The translations under genes were made by a program, and so were the position numbers. DNA of 37,797 nucleotides, from positions 1 to 37,797 of the forward strand of contig MHWS01000002.1 in NCBI GenBank assembly GCA_001824215.1, in the 5' to 3' direction. A model generated the notes under the pieces. It searched no databases. It saw only the letters and a list, made by a program, of their open reading frames with translations, and was not told the DNA's origin. The DNA comes from Candidatus Zambryskibacteria bacterium RIFCSPLOWO2_12_FULL_39_16 (GTDB taxonomy: Bacteria > Patescibacteriota > Minisyncoccia > Phycocordibacterales > WO2-35-19). Positions 33,540-37,797 of the stretch are shown here, one piece after another (within the stretch, counting starts at the first letter, position 1; every line of letters begins with the position of its first letter).

Positions 33540-33579
33540 CCCCCTCAGCAGAGTATCGCTGAGGGGGTTTTGTTTTTTA
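33540..33579 (+). terminator. Terminator of the short transcript
   Basis: A perfect 10-bp stem (33540-33549 with 33558-33567) with an 8-nt loop, then TTTTGTTTTTT. Strong. It lies just before the dus promoter (TAGGAT, 33583-33588). Confidence 0.9.
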
Positions 33580-33594
33580 TGTTAGGATAAAAAG

Positions 33595-34710
33595 ATGTCT
33601 AATTTTTGGAATGAAATGAAAAAGCCGATACTTTGTCTCGCGCCCATGGCTGATGTCACCGACGCGGCTTTTCGTCACATTATCGCAAAGTATTCAAAAA
33701 ATTCTCACAGCTATGTTACTTATACGGAATTTGTTTCTGCTGATGGATTGGTTTTAGCTCCGGAAAAAGGAAGAAAAAAGCTTTTGAAAGGTTTGGAATA
33801 TTCAGAAATTGAGAGACCTATTGTGGCCCAGTTTTTTACTAGCAGGCCGGAGATAATGGAAAAAGTGGCTGAGCTTGCGGTTATGCTTGGTTTTGATGGA
33901 ATAGATATAAATATGGGATGTCCGGATAAAAGTATAGAAAAACAGGGAGCTGGAGCGGCACTTATAAAGAATCTGCCCCTTGCTCGCGAGCTTATCAAAG
34001 CCGCGAAAAAAGGTGTAGCAGAAGCGGCCAAAAGATTAAATAAAGAAGAAATACCGGTCTCCGTAAAAACAAGGCTAGGTTATAACAAAGATGAACTGGA
34101 GACTTGGCTTCTTCTACTTTTAGCTGAAAATCCGGCGGCTATCATAATCCATGCCCGCACCAGAGAGGAGATGTCAAAAGTGCCAGCCAAGTGGGAGAGA
34201 ATCAAGAGAGCTGTTGAAATTAGAGATGAAATTCAGCCGTCTTCTTCACCAAAAGATCAAAAATGCACGGATATTTTCTTGCTAGAAAATTCCTCGTGCT
34301 CGGCTCAGTCAGCCTCGCAAGGCATTTTTGATTCTTTTAGTTCGAAGACTCGCACTCTTATTATTGGAAATGGTGATGTTGCAGACACTGACGACGCTAT
34401 AAAGAAGTGTCAAGAAACGGGGGCAGATGGAGCCATGCTTGGCAGAGCAATTTTTGGAAATCCGTTTCTTTTTTCTGAACAGACTCCGACTAATGAAGAA
34501 AAAATAAAAGTCTTGCTGGAACATACCAAACTTTTTGAAGAAAAATTCAGGGGGATAAAAAGTTTTGCTGTAATGAAAAAGCATTTCAAGGAATATTTGA
34601 AAGATCTTAGTGCGAGAGACCTTCGTTTCAAACTGATGAGGGCTGAAAATGCAGAAGAAGTGGAGGAAATGATAAAGGATTATTTACCCACATTGCTCTC
34701 TGTGAAGTAA
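33595..34710 (+). CDS. dus: tRNA-dihydrouridine synthase
   Basis: A 371-residue FMN TIM-barrel enzyme that reduces uridines in the tRNA D loop. Motifs: 'LAPMADVTDAAFR' (FMN), 'PIVAQFFTSRPE', 'DGIDINMGCPDKSIEKQGAGAAL' with the catalytic cysteine, 'PVSVKTRLGY', 'IIIHARTREE' and 'IIGNGDVADTDDA'. Between the HARTR and NGDV blocks an insertion of about 30 residues rich in Ser (part of 'LENSSCSAQSASQGIFDSF') comes from a palindromic element at 34251-34338. The ATG is 6 nt after TAGGAT, so leaderless. The 3' end overlaps the convergent PAP2 gene by 27 nt. Confidence 0.92.
   Translation: MSNFWNEMKKPILCLAPMADVTDAAFRHIIAKYSKNSHSYVTYTEFVSADGLVLAPEKGRKKLLKGLEYSEIERPIVAQFFTSRPEIMEKVAELAVMLGFDGIDINMGCPDKSIEKQGAGAALIKNLPLARELIKAAKKGVAEAAKRLNKEEIPVSVKTRLGYNKDELETWLLLLLAENPAAIIIHARTREEMSKVPAKWERIKRAVEIRDEIQPSSSPKDQKCTDIFLLENSSCSAQSASQGIFDSFSSKTRTLIIGNGDVADTDDAIKKCQETGADGAMLGRAIFGNPFLFSEQTPTNEEKIKVLLEHTKLFEEKFRGIKSFAVMKKHFKEYLKDLSARDLRFKLMRAENAEEVEEMIKDYLPTLLSVK
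34251..34338 (+). repeat. 88-bp palindromic insertion inside dus
   Basis: AAAAGATCAAAAATGC (34251-34266) pairs with the segment at 34322-34338 (one extra base) and encloses a second hairpin, ATTTTC/GAAAAT (34273-34290). In frame with dus; placed in a loop between barrel motifs. A different family from the 36-bp element. Confidence 0.65.
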
Positions 34711-35223
34711 ATATTTATGCAATTTAATGCTTATAAAAAGCCAAACAAAACCTATAATATAACCGGCCAAAACATCAGAAAAATAATGCACCCCAAGATA
34801 CAATCTACTTATTCCAACCAGGGTAATTAAAATAAAAAGAAATATCATGAAAGGTTTTTTTAGATAATGTTTATCGTGTTTCCATATGGTATAGAGAAAA
34901 AATCCGTATAAAGCCACAGCAGCTACGGCATGATAACTAGGGAAAGAAGAAGAAAATTCAGTGTATAAGCCTAGAGCTGGCCTTGGTCTGTTGATGATGT
35001 TCTTAAGTATATATACAGTTATAGAACTGCCGCCTACCGAAAATAGAAGCGGTAAAATTCTGGCGGTGTGCTTGTGGATATAAAAAGAAGCTGCTGACAA
35101 AGCTGTCAATACGCCAATCATCACAGTATTTCCTAAATAGGTGATTGTGAGCATTACAAAAATGAGCCACTCAACCCTATTTGCCACAAAAAAATTTACA
35201 ACAGCTTGGTCTATAAAGTTCAT
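34684..35223 (-). CDS. PAP2-superfamily membrane phosphatase
   Basis: A 179-residue protein with about five transmembrane helices and the three PAP2 motifs: 'KNIINRPRP' (C1), 'SFPSYHA' (C2, with Tyr where PSGH is usual) and 'SRLYLGVHYFSDVLAG' (C3). Such enzymes dephosphorylate undecaprenyl pyrophosphate or phosphatidic acid; recycling of the cell-wall lipid carrier is a reasonable guess. The start at 35223 rather than 35247 is chosen because TATAAT (minus strand, 35236-35231) ends 7 nt before it and overlaps the longer N terminus. Convergent overlap with dus. Confidence 0.88.
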   Translation of the reverse strand: MNFIDQAVVNFFVANRVEWLIFVMLTITYLGNTVMIGVLTALSAASFYIHKHTARILPLLFSVGGSSITVYILKNIINRPRPALGLYTEFSSSFPSYHAVAAVALYGFFLYTIWKHDKHYLKKPFMIFLFILITLVGISRLYLGVHYFSDVLAGYIIGFVWLFISIKLHKYLLHREQCG

Positions 35224-35241
35224 ACAAGCAATTATACAATA

Positions 35242-35269
35242 TTGCATTAAATATATAAAAACATATACT
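35242..35269 (+). promoter_or_regulatory. Promoter of the glycosylase-like gene
   Basis: TTGCAT (35242-35247), 16 bp, TATACT (35264-35269). Start expected near 35276, which excludes the frame's first TTG at 35271 and leaves a 40-nt leader with GAGGAG (35304-35309). Confidence 0.6.
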
Positions 35270-35318
35270 TTTGGCAGATCAGTACAGGTTAAAAAATCAA
35301 AATGAGGAGACGTTAAAT

Positions 35319-36365
35319 TTGAAAGTCGACAAAGAAAGAGCGGAACTGGTGTTTGGACGCTTACTGGACTCTTTTTTTAGAAAGGAATATCCATTTAATC
35401 TACCAAAAGCTAAGGCTCCCCAAGTGATGGAAAATCTTCGGGATTTGTTTGTACTTGGCTCTAGGGAACATGCTTGCTTCTTATTCGCATTGTGTTATTG
35501 GATGAGGGGCGGTATTGATAGTCAAACAGCCACTAAACAACTCGCTCAGTTGTATAGGAATAATCCGGAAATGTTTTTGCCTGAAAAAGTCTATAAATTT
35601 CAGCGGCAAATGATATTGCCGGGTTTGGAACGCCGTTTCGCTCCTATTTTCTTGTCGTCTGAGTTCAAGGCAATAGGATTGGGTTTTAATGTCGAAGAAA
35701 TTGCTGATATTTGGGTGGAGAATTGGCTTAGGATAAAAGATCTTTGGGCCGGCGATCCGCGTGATATATTCAAAGGCGTTTCAACCTATGAAGAAGCATG
35801 TAAGCGTGTCCAAAACAAAAGCAAACGTGGCTTCCATGGATTTCAGGAGAAGATGGTAAGCATGCTCATCTACTTCTATATGGATGCCGATATTTTAGAC
35901 CGTTGGCATTTTCCGATCCCAGTTGATTTTCATGTTTTAAGGATAGTTTTCTCTAACTGTATAATTGTGGCCAAGCCAGCAGAATCAAATGGCAATGGTT
36001 TTTACACCAAATCAGTCCTGATGTCTGTCCGAAAACTTTGTCAAAACTATTGTGTAAAACACAATGTAGACCCGCTTCATCTTTGTGAAGCGATCTGGTT
36101 GTACTCAAGGCTTATGTGCAATCAACACCCAGGCAATCAGAGTGTTGTTGGTGGGAGACATGGTAGAAAAACCGAGCTTCTTCCTGTAAGTCGTTGGAGT
36201 TTAGCACAAATAAGAAATTACAGTAACACTTGTGCTATATGTAGTATCAACGACACATGTAAGTGGTGCATACCATCGGCAGAATATTACATAAGAGGCA
36301 AGCTTGTCCTCAGAGAAGAAAGAGGCAGTCCACCTCAACTGAACTTTTTTCTTTCATCTACTTGA
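35319..36365 (+). CDS. Putative HhH-GPD (DNA glycosylase)-like protein with a four-cysteine cluster
   Basis: A 348-residue protein I cannot place in a named family. Two features recall the EndoIII/MutY superfamily. 'FHGFQEKMVSMLIYF' lines up with the HhH 'LPGVGRKTANVVL' (the Lys matches the lyase lysine; residue 178). 'PIPVDFHVLRI' lines up with 'VDTHIFRV' (the Asp matches the catalytic aspartate; residue 203). Near the C terminus CAICSINDTCKWC gives C-x2-C-x5-C-x2-C (residues 305-317), close to but not the same as the C-x6-C-x2-C-x5-C Fe-S pattern of EndoIII. The TTG start is fixed by GAGGAG at good spacing and by the promoter. Own terminator. A base-excision or modified-base role is inference; a metal-binding helical protein of other function remains possible. 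Confidence 0.45.
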   Translation: MKVDKERAELVFGRLLDSFFRKEYPFNLPKAKAPQVMENLRDLFVLGSREHACFLFALCYWMRGGIDSQTATKQLAQLYRNNPEMFLPEKVYKFQRQMILPGLERRFAPIFLSSEFKAIGLGFNVEEIADIWVENWLRIKDLWAGDPRDIFKGVSTYEEACKRVQNKSKRGFHGFQEKMVSMLIYFYMDADILDRWHFPIPVDFHVLRIVFSNCIIVAKPAESNGNGFYTKSVLMSVRKLCQNYCVKHNVDPLHLCEAIWLYSRLMCNQHPGNQSVVGGRHGRKTELLPVSRWSLAQIRNYSNTCAICSINDTCKWCIPSAEYYIRGKLVLREERGSPPQLNFFLSST

Positions 36366-36410
36366 TGCGCTATGATGATAAACTCTCATAGCGCATTTGT
36401 TTTATTTATT
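36365..36410 (+). terminator. Terminator of the glycosylase-like gene
   Basis: A perfect 11-bp stem (36365-36375 with 36386-36396) followed by TTGTTTTATTT. It starts right at the stop codon. Confidence 0.85.
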
Positions 36411-36445
36411 ATAAAAAATCACTCCCCGCAAAGATCTGCGGGGAG
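36411..36445 (-). terminator. Terminator of the nuclease-like gene
   Basis: A 9-bp stem (36422-36430 with 36437-36445) and, on the minus strand, a T-run from the complement of 36413-36418. The two convergent genes thus have separate terminators. Confidence 0.85.
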
Positions 36446-36447
36446 CA

Positions 36448-37248
36448 TCAGTCTAGGGTTTTCTTTACAACACCATTGAGATGTCGAAGAAGCCTGACCT
36501 TTAGACTGTTAGGCAAAAGGATAAAGAACTTAAATTTGACTGGATGACCGTCAATTACGGTTTCTACCATACGAGTTGGGATGGATTTTGCCCCGGGCGG
36601 CAGCCAACGAGATATTTCATCAGAAAGATTGAGATTGAACAATGACCCCCTTGTATCTTTGATGGCCAGTTTTAAATCGGTCCTTTTGATTGATATTATA
36701 TCTGTATCTTTATTATTTCTTAAATCGTGGTGATTGGCGGTACCTTTTTTTCTTCTTATTCCATCAAGGAATGTGTGATGAATTACATATACCATGTTGG
36801 TTTGTTTGGTCAAAAATTCAAAAATTTCATTTTGAGATTTGTGATTTTTGAGCAGTCTCTCTCGTTTGTTTTTTCCATGTCTGTTCTCTCTGTTTATGTA
36901 GCTGAAAATCCAAGTGGCCTGGTCATTTATTGGAAATCCTAGCATTTTCAAGAGAGAGTCAAACTGATCCTCAGATATTATAAGGGTATTCATGTTGCTT
37001 GACCCCTTGATTTCAAAGTGACAGCGAAGATTGTGATCTTCGATATCAGGGTTGGTATTTCTGTTATCGAGCCAGTATTCCAAAGAGATCGAACTTTTTT
37101 TGAGCAGATGCCGCGCAATCCTATCAAAAGAATATCCTATGATATAAGGCAAACGAACTTTTTCTCCTAGATCCCAAAACCAATGTGTTTCTGGTGGATC
37201 AAACTGGTGTTCATCTCCTATGTAAGGAGAAAAATTATCATCGTCCAC
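36448..37248 (-). CDS. Putative PD-(D/E)XK nuclease-like protein, GTG start
   Basis: A 266-residue protein without a clear family. Residues 38-100 resemble a restriction-type PD-(D/E)XK core: an alpha helix ('GYSFDRIARHLLKK'), then 'NPDIE' (D68), then 'CHFEIKGSSN' (E79, K81), then 'TLIISEDQFDSLLKML', like the strand-helix after the catalytic ExK. This order and the 'EIKGS' are usual in DUF3883/Mrr-like nucleases. The rest is mixed and unassigned. GGGGGTGA before a GTG start gives a good ribosome-binding site. It lies tail to tail with the glycosylase-like gene. Fold assignment is tentative. Confidence 0.4.
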   Translation of the reverse strand: MDDDNFSPYIGDEHQFDPPETHWFWDLGEKVRLPYIIGYSFDRIARHLLKKSSISLEYWLDNRNTNPDIEDHNLRCHFEIKGSSNMNTLIISEDQFDSLLKMLGFPINDQATWIFSYINRENRHGKNKRERLLKNHKSQNEIFEFLTKQTNMVYVIHHTFLDGIRRKKGTANHHDLRNNKDTDIISIKRTDLKLAIKDTRGSLFNLNLSDEISRWLPPGAKSIPTRMVETVIDGHPVKFKFFILLPNSLKVRLLRHLNGVVKKTLD

Positions 37249-37567
37249 GTCATCACCCCCTTCTCTTTTTAGAATTTAAGTCAAAGTACTAGCATCTAAT
37301 TAGAAGATATCACAATCAAATTTAAATCTACCTCTATAACCTGTGGACATTTATTGCTCTGGACAAAAAAGTTAAATTATGGTAGCACTATGGGGTTCTA
37401 GATGAACGCTTTGGCCCCTTAAAAGGCCAAAAGTTCGTTGACAAATATGGGTAGATTAGCAAAAGCGCTTATTAGAGTGCCATTACTTCTTCTAACCCAT
37501 CAAAAAAAGAGAGGCATTCGCGAGGAGACTATGAAATTCTTGCGGAGTCTCTCAGAAAGGAAAAGGA
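37249..37567 (+). promoter_or_regulatory. Intergenic region with a structured leader of the last ORF
   Basis: No firm gene is seen here. A possible promoter is TTGCTC (37354-37359), 18 bp, TATGGT (37378-37383). The RNA could form three hairpins: 37404-37436 (GAAC/GTTC and TTTGGCC/GGCCAAA), 37447-37500 (ATGGGTAGA with TCTAACCCAT) and 37522-37553. A ribosome-binding AAAGG (37556-37560) follows. None has a T-run, so they are not terminators. A long leader of this kind could be regulatory. Confidence 0.4.
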
Positions 37568-37797
37568 ATGACACCAAGAAAGTCTAAAAAACGTTCAGGT
37601 TCAGCAGATTCAGTTCTATTAGTTCCTATTGAACCAGTACGTCTGGATCCGTCGGTAACTGTTACGCCGGTAAGTCCAGAGCCAGTGACAGATCAAGTTC
37701 TGCCAGTAAGCTCTGCTCCACCGGTACATACAGATTTGCCGGGAGATCCACCAGATTCATCAGCCGATCGACATTACTTCACCTGGTTTGATGTGTC
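37568..37797 (+). CDS. Start of a proline-rich protein, cut by the window end
   Basis: An open frame of 76 codons runs off the right edge. The ATG has AAAGG at a 7-nt spacing. It begins MTPRKSKKRSGSADS, then has a low-complexity Pro/Val/Ser stretch (about residues 18-65) and turns to 'DRHYFTWFDV' just before the edge. The basic start and Pro-rich linker suggest a disordered N-terminal tail before a folded domain. Function unknown. It shares the Shine-Dalgarno-led style of the neighbouring unknown genes. Confidence 0.6.
   Translation, partial: MTPRKSKKRSGSADSVLLVPIEPVRLDPSVTVTPVSPEPVTDQVLPVSSAPPVHTDLPGDPPDSSADRHYFTWFDV

Noticed and set aside
37438-37443. Perfect TTGACA
   Set aside because: No -10-like hexamer follows at 16-18 bp.
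37447-37587. 46-codon frame beginning MGRLAKALIRVPLLLL in the leader of the last ORF
   Set aside because: No ribosome-binding site or -10 at the leaderless spacing, and it overlaps two hairpins; a leader peptide cannot be excluded but is not supported.
1-37797. CRISPR array, insertion sequence with transposase, or rRNA gene
   Set aside because: No regularly spaced direct repeats, no transposase-like protein and no rRNA-like stretch were seen.
1-37797. TGA recoded as glycine (SR1/Gracilibacteria code)
   Set aside because: TGA closes complete proteins such as the cysteine desulfurase and the nuclease-like gene at expected ends, and genes are intact with TGA as stop.

Overview
The window looks like a chromosomal segment of a Candidate Phyla Radiation bacterium (Patescibacteria, probably a Parcubacteria-type lineage). 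Reasons: AT-rich sequence with very short spacers; a minimal IF-2 without the long N-terminal region; a two-helix TrbC/VirB2-like protein; a membrane-anchored Clp-like ATPase; and small palindromic elements inserted in frame inside housekeeping genes. TGA is used as a stop (the cysteine desulfurase ends in TGA), so the recoded SR1/Gracilibacteria code does not apply. The lineage call is inference from style and gene content, not from a phylogeny.

Layout. 1-2.7 kb: a VirB2-like small membrane protein, then two separately promoted and terminated minus-strand genes (a membrane protein of unknown function and an SPFH/band-7 protein). 2.8-3.6 kb: RNase P RNA facing four tRNA genes (Leu-TAG, Lys-CTT, Leu-TAA, Cys-GCA). 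3.6-5.5 kb: infB-rbfA. 5.5-10.5 kb: cysteine desulfurase, a degenerate HtrA-like protein, clpB and tRNA-Tyr. 10.5-15 kb: peptidoglycan block (murA-like, murD, a class IV aminotransferase that may supply a D-amino acid), an unknown small gene with a TTG start, and rpmG (L33). 15-19.6 kb: tRNA-Trp and miaA, then a three-gene MacAB/YknXYZ-like exporter. 19.7-25 kb: glmS, a short UDP-sugar dehydrogenase homologue behind tRNA-Leu(CAA), parB and a RelA/SpoT protein. 25-29.5 kb: topA, dprA and serS. 29.6-33.3 kb: an FtsQ-like protein, a small membrane protein and a Clp-like ATPase with a dead first AAA domain. 33.3-37.8 kb: a short strongly promoted transcript with a 19-residue ORF, dus, a PAP2 phosphatase, a putative HhH-GPD glycosylase-like gene, a putative PD-(D/E)XK nuclease-like gene, and the start of a proline-rich ORF behind a structured leader.

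Two expression styles coexist. At least a dozen mostly housekeeping genes have a -10-like hexamer ending 6-8 nt before the start codon and no Shine-Dalgarno, which implies leaderless mRNAs. This spacing also decides several start codons. A second set, almost all of unknown function, has a real leader, a good Shine-Dalgarno, often a TTG or GTG start, and its own terminator. The most unusual items are the recurrent in-frame palindromic elements (the same peptide PARHASQGDAGG is read from one in cysteine desulfurase and topoisomerase I), the leaderless-promoter grammar, and the glycosylase-like/nuclease-like pair at the right end.
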